Shown here piece after piece: positions 22,125-32,599 of a DNA stretch of 64,000 nucleotides (position 1 is the first letter of the stretch; each line of letters begins with the position of its first letter). This stretch comes from Castanea sativa (Eukaryota; Streptophyta; Magnoliopsida; Fagales; Fagaceae), in NCBI RefSeq assembly GCF_040712315.1, contig NC_134013.1, positions 74,654,001 to 74,718,000 on the forward strand, written 5' to 3'. Position numbers and translations under genes: made by a program. The notes beneath the pieces were generated by a model, which was not told the DNA's origin, made no database searches, and was given only the letters and a program-made list of their open reading frames with translations.

Positions 22125-22640
22125 CCCTGTCTTTTTTTCTTCTTTTTTTAAAATTTTTTTTATGAGAGAAATTAATACTTTTTATTGAAAACAGCCAAAC
22201 CAAAAGACTCTTTCATCAAGTCATTGATTAGAGCTTGCATAAGCTCTCTTCTATCCATACTTACTCATCATTTACAGAATGTGCATAGTGAGCGAGAATA
22301 TGTGCAACCTGATTTGAGTCTCTCCTGGTATGCACAAATTCCCATTACCGTAGCCGTAGGTGAGTTACTAGAGCTTTTGCGTCCTCAATAGCAGGTCTTA
22401 CTGTAGAATTTTTTTTTTTGCACTATCATGTATAGCTTTCATCATTGTGAGTGAATCACCCTCAAAGATGATGCTCCAGCCTCCAAAACCCAACATCCAT
22501 GGCAAATTGGATTGCATGCCTCCTTGCCAAAGCCTTGACTAGTTATGTGTTCTTTATCCCATGATAGAGCTGCCATAACCATACCCTTTTGTCACAAACA
22601 ATAGCCTCCATACCTGATATCTTTGATTCTGCAAAAAGAA
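22125..22640 (-). pseudogene. LINE-type RNase H domain remnant
   Basis: Read on the minus strand, the DNA translates discontinuously into pieces of a non-LTR retrotransposon RNase H (RVT_3) domain: ALARRHAIQFAMDVGFW, then KNSTVRPAIEDAKALVTHL, then HTRRDSNQVAHILAHYA. Stops and frame changes interrupt it. The poly-A-like tract (minus strand) at about 22126-22160 immediately follows, as expected for the 3' end of a 5'-truncated LINE. Endonuclease and RT domains are absent. Confidence 0.65.
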
Positions 22641-22648
22641 AAATACAT

Positions 22649-22826
22649 TTCTACCAAAACCTACAAAGTACTCCATAATTGGAAAAATAACTATGCAAAA
22701 CTCACAAATGTAATTATAGTAAAAAATTATTAGATCTCTCTACCCAAAAAAAAAAAAAATCTCTACCAGAACCTACAAAGTACTCCACAATTGGCAAGAT
22801 AACAATGCAAAATTCACAAACGTAAT
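22649..22826. repeat. Two diverged copies of a ~66-bp segment
   Basis: 'ctaccaaaacctacaaagta' and following bases at about 22652 recur at about 22764 with several substitutions, 112 bp apart, separated by a poly-A-containing spacer. Confidence 0.75.
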
Positions 22827-22839
22827 AAAATAAATTTTT

Positions 22840-23390
22840 AAAAAAACCTTCTCAACTGATTGTGACTTGTTTACTCGATCAGCACCCAAACAAATTCTCA
22901 CATAAAATTTGAGAATAGCATACAACATGCAAAATCCAAAAAATTCTCTAAAAAGTCACAAACTCGGTCATGGGTGGGAGAGTTGGAGAGAAGGAAATTG
23001 TGGAGAAAGTATTGTGTCTCTTTGCTGCGTCTTTGGAGAGACTTGCGTATGGCATAGCCACATAGGGTTTTTCAGAGAGAGTTTAGATTTGGAAAATTGT
23101 GACACCTCCAAAGTTTGTGGCAAACTTTTTGTGAATAACAAAAAAAATCAAACGTTTCAATTTTATATTATTTATAAAATTTTTAAGTCCTCATTTTCTT
23201 GAAGTTGCCATTCCGTGAGACCAACATGGCATGGAGGAAGCTACAAATGCAAATGTAAATTTTTTAAGATAAATGCTTTTGATTTCCTAATTCCTATGGA
23301 AAACAACTGGTCTTTGGTCTTTCTATTTTACTTCTAATACTCTTGGGGATCATATGATTCATATCCGCGTATTCCTAACCTTCCATTATA
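22840..23390. other. Intergenic DNA
   Basis: No supported gene. A 97-codon open frame at 22909-23202 shows no recognisable motif and has composition typical of chance ORFs. Confidence 0.45.
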
Positions 23391-23465
23391 ATGGCATATT
23401 GGTTATCATAATTATGATAACCAATATGCCATCATAAATATGATAACCAATATGCCATCATAAAG
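23391..23465. repeat. Perfect 42-bp palindrome plus an extra arm
   Basis: 23391-23432 is a perfect inverted repeat with 21-bp arms ('atggcatattggttatcata...') and no spacer. A third copy of one arm ('atgataaccaatatgccat') follows at about 23440-23458. It could extrude as a cruciform or be the core of a foldback element. Confidence 0.95.
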
Positions 23466-24380
23466 AAATGGTAAACATTATAACAATAAAATGAATGGCT
23501 AGGATCATTGGAGGTACCAGTACCACCGAAAATCATACAATAGTACTATAGAATTATCTTTTTTTTATTATTGTATTTATAGGTAAAGTACTATAGAATT
23601 ATCTGAAAATCATATATCAATTAACTATAACATGTAAACCTTAATCATAAGATTTCTTTTCCTGAAATTATGGATTACAATTTTTACTTGAGAATAATTG
23701 TCTATTTAGAAACAACTTATTTAACTTTCTGTTGAAAATTATATGCTGAAAATATGTTAAAATATAGTTATACTTTGAAAAAACAAGAAAGTATATAAAT
23801 AAAGTTTTAAAAAACTGTAAATGAAAGTAAAAAAAAAAAAAGCAAAAAATTAACTTATAAACTATACCCAAACACTCGCTAAAGTGTTGAGGAACCTTTT
23901 TCAAGGTTCCAAATTCATTGACCAAAACGTGTCCCGGTGGCAGTGGCACCCACCTAATTAATTAAGGTACCGATCTCATCACATTAGTATGGGGCATAAT
24001 CCGGTTAGTGTCTTTTTGATATACTAGTATATATTGCATATATAATCCGGCTTACGATATATCTTATGTTTAATTCTTAACCAAAACATAAGAGATAAGA
24101 CCATGATTTGGATAGTTGAAAAGGCCGAAAAGATTTCCAGAAGTTAGTGGATAAAGAGAATTCAGGAAAATATAGCGAGATTTCAGAACTCATACATGGA
24201 TTGTAAATTTGTAGAGACCAGAGAGAGCAAGTGTTATATTTCATGAAGGGCATACATATAGGCATGTGAAAGAATTAATTAGAGAGCACAAGTGCGGCGT
24301 CTTAACTAAACACAAGTACAACCACCTCCGTTCCATCTAATTAGCCTCGTCAAGGAACAACGTCGCTTTCGGTATACGCA
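23466..24380. other. AT-rich intergenic DNA
   Basis: A short repeat ('agtactatagaattatct') occurs at about 23543 and 23586. No gene supported. Confidence 0.45.
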
Positions 24381-24801
24381 CACTTGGTTCTTCTGTAATA
24401 ATTGTTGAGCACCAATTGGCCAACTCATGGGTATTTTCCATTACCCCACGTGATGCCCTTTTTCCACTTCTGCATGCAGATCATGTTATTGTACTCTGCC
24501 CACCAGTAACGGCGCTTTTGAATAAAGTAAAATTCGCCTAAAATTAGCTTACCTTTCCCCCCTCAATCCAAACTGGCTTACTTTGATTCTAAAGAAAGGT
24601 TAAGCAATGTGTGAGGGAGAGAGAGAGAGCACTTGGTCCCTCTGTAATAATTGTTGAGCACCAACTGGCCAACTCGTGGGTATTAACGTGTTTGCCCTTT
24701 TTCCACTTCAGCATGCAGAACAAGTTATTGTGCTCTGCGCCCACCAGTAAATGTACTTCGGTTCTCAAGAAAGGTTAAGCAATATGTGAGAGAGAGAGAT
24801 T
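24381..24801. repeat. Tandem duplication upstream of the GRP gene
   Basis: The block starting 'cacttggttcttctgtaata' at 24381 is repeated from 24630. Copy 1 is about 249 bp, copy 2 about 172 bp with an internal deletion. Both copies end in 'agaaaggttaagcaat.tgtgag' plus a GA run. Each carries 'gcatgcaga' (an RY-like CATGCA core). The duplication ends about 200 bp before the TATA box of the glycine-rich protein gene, so it may be part of its promoter. Confidence 0.85.
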
Positions 24802-24999
24802 GGTAAATCACGGTGCCATTAATGCAAACGAGCCAATCGCATAGATGGTCATTTGATCAAGCTGGATGACTGTTGTAAAGCTAAAGCTAGCGGAAAAGCA
24901 ATTTGCTTTTCCCAACCTCCAACCATATTTCAATTTGAAACTACTTTTTTTACTGATAACATATCCAGAACTGACAAACTAGTTCTTGGTGCAACTCTG

Positions 25000-25011
25000 C
25001 TATATATATAG
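25000..25011 (+). promoter_or_regulatory. TATA box of the GRP gene
   Basis: 'ctatatatatag' lies 48 bp before the ATG at 25059. With the usual 25-35 bp spacing, transcription would start near 25032-25040, giving a short 5' leader. Confidence 0.75.
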
Positions 25012-25058
25012 TCATGCCCCATCAAAGAATCTCATCTCACAAGCAGTGAACTGTATCG

Positions 25059-26138
25059 ATGGGGAGTGTAATGGCGAGGAAGTTTGTTTGGGTGGTTTTG
25101 TGTGTTGCTTTGGTGGTGAGCTGTGAGTGTGTGGAAAACAGGAAACTAGAGAAGAAGGGTGGAGAAGGAGAAGGAAAAATGAAGAAGCCAGGGTGGTTCT
25201 TCAATAATCCAGGGTGGATTGGTGGTGGTGGTGGTGGTGGTGGTGGTGGTTGTGGTGGAGGAGGAGGTGGTAATGGTGGTGGTTTTGAGGGTGGTGGTGG
25301 TTTTGGGGGTGGTTTTAGTCATGGAGGAAAAGGATTCGGTTTCAGGCATTCTTTTAGTTTTGGCAAGGGATATGGTTTCGGCTTTGGTTCAGGAAGGCCT
25401 ATCTTTGGTTTTGCAAAGCCTGATTGTATTGAAAAAGGTGGTGGCGGCGGTAGTGGTGGCGGTATTGGAGGTGGTGGAGGGGTTGGAGGTGGTGGTGGGT
25501 TTGGCGGTGGGGGTGGAGCTGGTGGTGGTGGTGGCATTGGTGGAAAGCATCATAAGAGAAAAGATCATCATGGTGGTGGTGGAATTGGAGGAGGTGGTGG
25601 ATGTGGTTCTGGGGGAGGAATTGGTGGTGGAGGTAGTGGAGGAGGAATAGGCGGTGGTGCTGGGGGAGGCATTGGTAAAGGAATCGGTGGAGGAGGTGTT
25701 ACAGGAGGAGGCATTGGAGGAGGAACAGGTGGGGGTGGTGGCGCAGGTGGGGGGATTGGTGGTGGTTCTGGTGGGGGATTTGGAGGAGGTATTGGCAAAG
25801 GAGGTGGTGGTGGTGGTGGAGGAGGAGGAGGAGGAGGAGGTGGTGGTTTTGGAGGAGGGACTGGCGAAGGATTTGGTGGTGGTGCTGGTAGTGGGTTTGG
25901 AGGAGGAATAGGCAAAGGTGGTGGTGGCGGTGGTGGTGGAGGTGGAGGAGGAGGCATTGGCAAGGGAATAGGAGGAGGTTTTGGAGGAGGTGCTGGTGTT
26001 GGTGAAGGCACTGGTGGTGGAGGAGAGATTAGTGGGGGTGGTGAAGGAGGAGGTGGTGGAGGAGGAGTTGGTGGCGGTAGTGGCACTGGCAGCAAGGTTA
26101 ATGGCTCTTTGGAACGGGTTGGGGCAAAGAAACCTTGA
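25059..26138 (+). CDS. Secreted glycine-rich protein (cell-wall GRP)
   Basis: A 359-residue intact single-exon ORF. Residues 1-25 form a signal peptide (MGSVMARKFVWVVLCVALVV core), so export to the wall or apoplast is expected. A short charged segment (LEKKGGEGEGKMKKPGW, 30-46) precedes a body that is mostly glycine in GGGGG, GGGIGKGIGGG and GGGFGGG patterns. Two islands break it: an aromatic/basic one (FRHSFSFGKGYGFGFGSGRP, about 97-116, followed by one cysteine) and KHHKRKDHHGG (about 163-173). The C-terminus is VNGSLERVGAKKP. This is the class I plant GRP pattern; such proteins are structural or interact with wall components. The first ATG is chosen because it opens the signal peptide; the one four codons later is also possible. 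GGT/GGA-rich DNA creates long proline- or valine-rich shadow ORFs in the other frames. Confidence 0.88.
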   Translation: MGSVMARKFVWVVLCVALVVSCECVENRKLEKKGGEGEGKMKKPGWFFNNPGWIGGGGGGGGGGCGGGGGGNGGGFEGGGGFGGGFSHGGKGFGFRHSFSFGKGYGFGFGSGRPIFGFAKPDCIEKGGGGGSGGGIGGGGGVGGGGGFGGGGGAGGGGGIGGKHHKRKDHHGGGGIGGGGGCGSGGGIGGGGSGGGIGGGAGGGIGKGIGGGGVTGGGIGGGTGGGGGAGGGIGGGSGGGFGGGIGKGGGGGGGGGGGGGGGGFGGGTGEGFGGGAGSGFGGGIGKGGGGGGGGGGGGGIGKGIGGGFGGGAGVGEGTGGGGEISGGGEGGGGGGGVGGGSGTGSKVNGSLERVGAKKP

Positions 26139-26245
26139 AGTGGAATTTAACCAATAATGGTGGAAGCCTTTGACCACCTCTACATACTACATGCATTGCT
26201 TGTGTTTCTCTACAGCTCTCTACAGCTTGTTAGTGCCATTTTCAG

Positions 26246-26251
26246 AATAAA
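26246..26251 (+). terminator. Polyadenylation signal of the GRP gene
   Basis: AATAAA about 108 bp after the stop codon, followed by T-rich sequence. A plausible near-upstream element for 3' end formation. Confidence 0.6.
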
Positions 26252-26469
26252 TCTATGTAATTATAGATATTGTTCTTAGAAATTAAAAATTAACCTATTG
26301 TTTAACTTCTTTAATATGTTATCGTCTTTAGCTCCACCAATTGAACAACAAAAAGCTTTATCCCGCAACTCAAACAAGATCTTCAATTTATTGTACAAAG
26401 TTAAAAAAAAAAATTTTGATAGAACGTTTTAAAAATAGTTGAATAAAATATATAAGCACATTTGTCTTT

Positions 26470-26665
26470 AGGTGTGTTTAGATACCACTTATTTTACTGA
26501 AAACTGAAAACACTGTAGCAAAATAATTTTTAAATGTGTGAATAGTGCCGTAGGATCTATTTTTAATGAAAGTTTGTGTGAAAAAAGAGGTTTGTGGGCC
26601 ACGTGAACAGTACATGGGATCCACTGGAAAAACATTCCAGCCACAGAACGCGCTTAAAAAAAAAA
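26470..26665. repeat. MITE/short-repeat fragment
   Basis: 'gtgtttagataccacttattttactgaaaactgaaaacactgtagc' style sequence, followed by 'gtgggccacgtgaacagtac'. Composition and the 'tgtttggata..cttatttt' start resemble a very abundant small element of woody dicots. Related 'gtgtttggcatggatta' starts occur at about 45390 and 53555. The assignment rests on recollection of the family, not on a match made here. Confidence 0.4.
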
Positions 26666-26682
26666 GGGAAAATGCAAACGCA

Positions 26683-26686
<4 letters not shown>

Positions 26687-26760
<74 letters not shown>
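26687..26760. repeat. Compound (CT)n(TA)n microsatellite
   Basis: About 20 CT units run directly into about 15 TA units. Likely polymorphic in length. Confidence 0.95.
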
Positions 26761-26763
<3 letters not shown>

Positions 26764-27897
26764 TATAACCGAAACTTACGAAACTTTCACAATTTTGTAC
26801 GTCAGCATAATATTTAAATAAAATTATTTTTATTTAGTCCAAACTTAATAAGGAGTGAAACTCTATCTTTTTAACAAGTTCAACTTAAACTCAGGCTAAT
26901 CATTTTTTTTAAACAAAAATATTTTTGTTTGATCTAAACTTATCAATGAGTAAAACTCTAACTCCCTAACAAGTCCAATTTAAACTCAAACTCAACGTTG
27001 ATATTATTATTATTATTATTATTATCTCTCTACTTCACTAATGTGATATTTTATGATAGGGTGCAAACTTATAGCCATGGATTATTATTTTGAATGTAAC
27101 ACAATTTTTTTCTTACATTTTTCTATTTTTTAGTCATATATATTTTGTTTTGTTTCAATAATTTCTAAGTAGTAAATCATTTGATTCTTTAATATTTTTT
27201 GGTCTTTCATAAGTTTTAATATCTGAATTTTTGAGTTATTTTTTGCATTATCTGAAATTGTATGACAAATTTTTTGTAAGCCATGACTTCTTCATTAAAT
27301 TGTAACACAAATTGAAATCATACAAGAGCAAATCATATAATGGTGTAGTTTCTTAATCAATTTAAGATTTTATAAAATTATTTTAGTTTACCTCACAAAT
27401 AGATAAGTTCCTGTGCATAGAATAGATTAATGACTAATTGCATACTAATTCGTATATTATAGTTTTTTTATAAGAGTAACTATTACTAATTCTATTGTAT
27501 TCTATTGTTAAAATGAGTAATATGACGCTGCATCCTTGTATATGTAACGACCTATCATTCTATTGTAAAATTATGGCTAAGACTTCAAAGATGATAAGCA
27601 TAGTATTGCTGCTACCCTGTCTGTGAGACTCACTCGAAACACTGCGTTATATCGTTTAATAGCTAGATAACTAAAGACTATATCTTTAATTCTTTATTCT
27701 CCATTTTCCTTAAATTTTGATAATGATGCGGTTACAAAATTATATATAGAGCTTTTATATTCTTACATTCGTTTTTGTTTTTTTTTTATATCTACTTTTA
27801 TGTTTTAAAATTTTGACATTTTTTCTTCAATTGTGGATATTGATGTGAAATAATGGATGTAAATGATTATGAGAGAATATTTTTTCTTATATTATAT
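26761..27897. other. AT-rich intergenic DNA
   Basis: An ATT microsatellite at about 27002-27025. A roughly 70-bp segment ('gtccaaacttaataaggagtgaaactctatc', about 26838) recurs in diverged form at about 26932. No gene supported. Confidence 0.5.
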
Positions 27898-27898
27898 T

Positions 27899-28078
27899 AG
27901 AGCAAGACTTAGGTACAGTACTTAGATGCTGTTCCTTAGGTTCCTCTCTTAAAATTCTGCCATATGGCTTTTTTCTCATTAATGAAAGTGTATTTTTTAA
28001 GTTAAGTAGCCACATGGCAGAATCTTAAGAGGGGAACCTAACAAACAGCACCTAAGGTACTGTATATAAGTTTTGTCC
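27899..28078. repeat. Foldback MITE adjacent to the MULE
   Basis: Left arm 'agcaagacttaggtacagta' and right arm (reverse) 'gacaaaacttatatacagta' continue as inverted copies over about 70 bp, including 'attctgccatatggct' against 'attctgccatgtggct', around a 35-bp spacer. Both sides are flanked by 'tatattatatta', a possible but low-complexity target duplication. Confidence 0.75.
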
Positions 28079-28132
28079 ATTATATTATATTATATATACT
28101 CTTCAAATCCGTAGTATCTATAAAAAAAATTA

Positions 28133-29012
28133 GGGTAAACTACATAAATGGTTCCTATCCTTTACATCATATTTTAATTTGGTCTTTAATATTTCAATTG
28201 CGTCAATTTAGTCTCTAACCTTTTAGTGTCGTGTCAACTTCATCCCTGCAGTTATCTCATGGATGAAAAAGTCTAACGTGTCAAATGGCTTAAATAAAAA
28301 ATTAAATTATTGCAACGTCAACGCACACATGTCTTGCCACGTTAGTTTTGTTTTTAACCCAAATTAATTTAACCCAAATCAAAAATTTTTTTTTATAAGA
28401 AAATTAGCAGATTTTATTAAACAGGGCAAACCCAAATTAAATCTAAAACACATATCTCCCTAAAATCCAAAATCCCTAACTGTGAGGGTGGCGACGCCTT
28501 TTTCTTCCGGCAGCCCTTCTTTACTCCAGCAACCCCAGGTCTACCTCTTTTATCTTGCGATTTCTCTCTCTCTATAACTCATCCTTACTTCATGTTGGCT
28601 CCCTCGAAATTCAATGATTTAGTCTTTTCCTACTCTTAATTTCGTATTATCATTTGGCTCAGCTTTGTGTCTTTCGTATTTTTATACTTTAGATCGTGAC
28701 TTTTTTGCTTATATATATACTCTTTTCTTACTTGTTTTTTATGCTCAATCTCGCATGAGTGGAGATTGGCCCTATGGTTGCTGCAATGTAGAAACTCTTT
28801 TTTTTTTTTAACCCTTTAACTTGGCTATAGTCCACTATGAATCTGTTTGGGACCATTTCTACCTTAAATGGTTGGACCCACTTGTAGTAATATACACATA
28901 CAGACAAACACATTCAAATGAACCTTTGCATGATAAGTCATATGATTCAAAAAGTACCGGATTCACATAGAAAATTCAACAAAAGAGTCAAGACGCGGAG
29001 ATGGTCAAGTTG
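28133..29012 (+). repeat. Left TIR of the MULE
   Basis: Inverted counterpart of 42174-43050. Shared landmarks are 'gtctaacgtgtcaaa'-like, 'ccctcgaaattcaa', 'gctcaatctcgcat' and 'gacaaacacattcaaatgaa'. A 'tatatatatactc' at about 28711 may be the transposase promoter, about 520 bp before its first ATG. Confidence 0.88.
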
Positions 29013-29236
29013 ACACATCATTCTTTATATATACTAAATTCCAAAGTTAATATGTTCTCCAAATGTGGTTATTGAAATTGAGGACCTGCTTCTAAGAATG
29101 ATAGCAAAATATTAAATTTGTATTTATCTTTTTGTCCCTTTAATGAAATAAAAGAAGTGCAGAAAAGCCTAACTAGTACTAGTGAAAAATAATATTGTTT
29201 ATGTATCTTATTTTGTTTGTTTTTTTTTTTGCAAGA

Positions 29237-32200
29237 ATGGATGAATTTTCTGTGGAATTTCATCATGGTGGGAAATTTTTGAGCGATCCAATTAGGTATG
29301 AGGGAGTTGCTATAAATTATTTTGATGGTAATGAACGAGATTGTTGGTCTGCCCAAGAATTGAGAAATATGGTTGAGAAGTTGGTGTATATCAGTTATGG
29401 TAAGTTGTGGTATAGGATGCCTATGGTGAGCTTGGAGGATGGTGGGCTTAGGCCTGTAACTATTGACAATGATGATTTGGTTATGGGTATGGCAGATGTT
29501 GTTCAAGGGCATAAGGTGATAGAGTTGTATGTAGAGCACTGTGTGGATGTGACTAACATAATTGATGATGTGGGGGATGATATAAACTATTCTGACAATT
29601 CTAAAGACTCAAGTGGTAGTGATGATGCTTTTGATAAGATGGTGATGGGACCAATAGATTTAGGCCAGGCAAGCAAAGAACAAGATAGTAACATGGCGAT
29701 GGGGTCAAATGCCAATATCGTAACTGGTCTTAGTGACAATGACTGGCCTTATGAATCTGAGGAGCTTTTGAGTATGGATGATGATGATGACAACAATGCT
29801 ATACCTCCTTATCCTGTGTTCGTACCTCCTACAAACCCAAAACATACCAACTTTGTAAAGGGAATGCTGTTTATTTCACTTGAACAGTTTAAGAATGTTG
29901 TAACTGATTATGCAGTTCATGGGGGCTGGGGTATTCGGTTTTAAAAAAATGATAAAGTTCGAGTGAGGGCAATTTGTCAAGATGGGTGTAAATGGATAGC
30001 ATATGTTGCAAAGATGAGGGACCAAATGACATTTCAGATGAGAACATACTATGGTTGACATACTTGTACTAGAACTTTTAAGAATAAGAGATGCACTAGT
30101 AAATGGTTGGGGAAGACACTAGTGAGCGAGTTGAGTGACCACCCAAACACAACAAGTTCCACAATTGTAAAAGGAGCTCAGGAGAAATATGTTGTGCACA
30201 TTTCAAGGAGCAAAGCACATAGAGCAAAGGTTTGTGCACAAGACATTATTACTGGTGACCAAGCGGCACATTTTACCAACATTCAAGAATATTGTGCTGA
30301 GTTGTTGAGGACAAATAGAGCTAGTTCATTCCTATTGAATGTGGTTACGGTACTAACTTACCTATTGAGGAGATTGAAAGGCCTGGGAGGACATTATGTC
30401 CATTGTTCAGAGGTTGTATGTCTGTTTAGATGCATGTAAGAAGGGCTTTGTTGCATGTAGGCCTTTTATTGGTGTGGATGCATGCCATTTGAAAGGACAC
30501 TATGGTGGACAACTCATGATTGTTGTGGCTACAGACCCTAACGATCAATTGTTCCCTTTAGCATTTGCCGTTGTAGAAGCTGAGACGAAGGACTCGTGGA
30601 CTTGGTTTATATCAAAGCTTATAAGTGATATTAATGCCGGTTCAAAGCATAGATTGAAATTCATCTCTGATCAAAAGGTTTGTCCAAATTTTAATTTACT
30701 TTTAACGTTGTTTGTTTATTCATATTTTGTCCATTATTTATTTGTTGTTAATATGTGTTTATCTTGGTTATGTAGGGTTTAATACCCACATTTGAGGAGT
30801 TGATGCTTGGGGTGGACCATAGACTATGTGTTAGGCATTTCTACAACAACTTTAAGAAGAAACATCCTGGCTTGATCTTGAGGGATATTTTTTGGAGGAT
30901 AGCTACTGCAACTTATTATAAGCAATGGGATAGGGCAATGAAAGAGTTGAGATCAGTTAACACACAAGCATTTGAATGGGTTAGTGGTCATTCACCTTCA
31001 CAGTGGTGCAAACATGCGTTTAGTGTGTACCCTAAGTGTGACTCATTGACTAATAACATGTGTGAATCATTCAACTCGGTTATTTTAGATTTTAGAGAGA
31101 AGCCAGTCATTCATTTGGTAGAAGATTTAAGGTTGTATCTAATGAGAAAATTCCAATCATGTAAGGATCAAATGATGAAATCTGAAGATGAGTTATGTAA
31201 AGTAACTAGAAAGAAGTTAGAGAAGAACATAAATGCTGGTGGTAATTGGATGTCAACATGGGCGGGCGATGACAAGTTTGAGGTGCATTGTGGCGCAATG
31301 CAATTTATTGTTGACTTAGTAGATAAATCTTGCACTTGTAGGAGGTGGGACTTGACTAGAGTGCTTTGTTGTCATGCAATCAGTTGCATTATTTACAAAA
31401 AAAGCCTATGGAGCCCTATGTCAATGAGTGCCTCAAGATGCAAACTTATGCAGCATATTATGAGCCAATGGTCATGCCTATGAATGGGCTAGATATGTGG
31501 GAAGATACTGGGTTTGAACCTGTGGGACCTCCACGTAAGCAGAGACCTCCAGGTAGGTCTAAGAAGCGTAGAAAGAGAGATGCTGATGAGCAGAGGCCAC
31601 AATCTTCAAAATTGAGAAGGAATCTAGTTATGAAGTGTCAATATTGTAAAGAGGTTGGTCATAACAAAAGGACATGCAAAGGAAAAGTTGGTGGCAATCA
31701 AAGGCAGCCTACAAGTCAACAACAGAGTAATTTCACACAGCCTACTACGGTATAAGTTTAGTTACTGCATAAAAGTGATATTTGTTATTCTTATAGTCTT
31801 AAAAAAAAAAATTCAAACTGTGCTATGGTAATTTTCATTTTATGCTTTACTACTGTGATAATTGTCTTTTATTGCTTTGCCATGGTGAGAGTGCAGGTGC
31901 AAATGCAGGTGCAAATGCAAGTGCAAGTGCTAGTGCTAGTGCTGGTACAAGTGCTGGTGCTAGTGCTAGTACAAGTGCATATGAAAATCAGCCTTCACAG
32001 CCAATAATACCACCACCATCAACTGCAAGTGCACAAGCACATTCTGAAGGTGTTTGCAAATACATAATCAGCTGCAAATGCAACAGCCACAGGAGTGACC
32101 TCCGCAATAGGTAGGACATTTACCAATGCTGAAAATGGTCCATTTGTTCCACTACCACAAGGTAAAAAGCCGAAGAGGCCTAGGAGAAAAGCAATTGATA

Positions 32201-32445
32201 CGCCAAGGGGGAAAATAAAGCCTTGGGTCAGCAATGTACCACTTCCAGAACTATGGGGTCCACCTTCTTCATGGAAAGAAAACACTTATGTAACCAAAGA
32301 AACACTGATGGCTGCTAGTCAAACTGCAAGGTATAGGGAGACATTCAACATACTTGGCAGTCAGGAATCAGTTCATGCGCCACCATCATTTAGGGGACAA
32401 AGTGAGAAAGGAAGTCATGCTAATTTTTATTTATATTCATTTTAA
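29237..32445 (+). pseudogene. MULE transposase (MuDR family), broken
   Basis: Would catalyse excision and insertion of the MULE. Start ATG 29237. The N-terminal block (EFSVEFHHGGKF to GHKVIELYVEH) is PB1-like, followed by an acidic linker. TAA at 29942-29944 and TGA at 30057-30059 interrupt the WRKY-like/DNA-binding segment. A frame change near 30390-30440 precedes the DDE core: GVDACHLKGHYGG, then AETKDSWTWFI. A 98-bp GT-AG intron (30678-30775, AAAG|GTTTGT...TGTAG|GG) is in phase 0. After it come FEELMLGVDHRLCVRHFYNNF and a SWIM finger (CTCRRWDLTRVLCCHAI). A frame change in an A-run near 31400 precedes a basic tail and a CCHC knuckle (CQYCKEVGHNKRTC). A further probable exon (about 31890-32445) holds SAGANA-type repeats and a basic PKRPRR segment. 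Family identity is firm; the 3' exon boundaries are not. Confidence 0.82.
31893..31985 (+). repeat. Short in-frame coding repeats (GCA/GGT AGT/AAT)
   Basis: Tandem 6-bp and 12-bp units 'gcaggtgcaaat' and 'agtgctagtgct' encode alternating Ser-Ala, Gly-Ala and Asn-Ala residues in the C-terminal part of the transposase. The period keeps the reading frame. Confidence 0.85.
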
Positions 32446-32599
32446 AGACCTGTTGGAATTTGTATTTATTTTGAGTTATATTCTATTATGGCTTGATGTT
32501 TTAAGTCAACTACCAGTTCGTTTCATGCACTTTGGATGTTCATTTTAAGTTGTGTATTGTCAAGTTTGATATGTCATGTAATTTGACTATTGAGTACTC

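Noticed and set aside
23391..23465. CRISPR-like repeat array
   Set aside because: Only three arm copies, two of them inverted with no spacer; this is a palindrome in a plant nuclear genome, not direct repeats with spacers.
25146..26177. Long proline-, threonine/serine- and valine-rich frames overlapping the glycine-rich protein gene on both strands
   Set aside because: They follow from GGT/GGA repeat DNA read in other frames. Only the forward frame with the signal peptide, TATA box and poly-A signal makes a coherent gene.
29195..29236. Upstream ATG giving a hydrophobic start to the MULE transposase
   Set aside because: The added residues are encoded by a T-rich stretch; the ATG at 29237 starts the recognisable N-terminal domain. 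The T-run could also be an intron acceptor.
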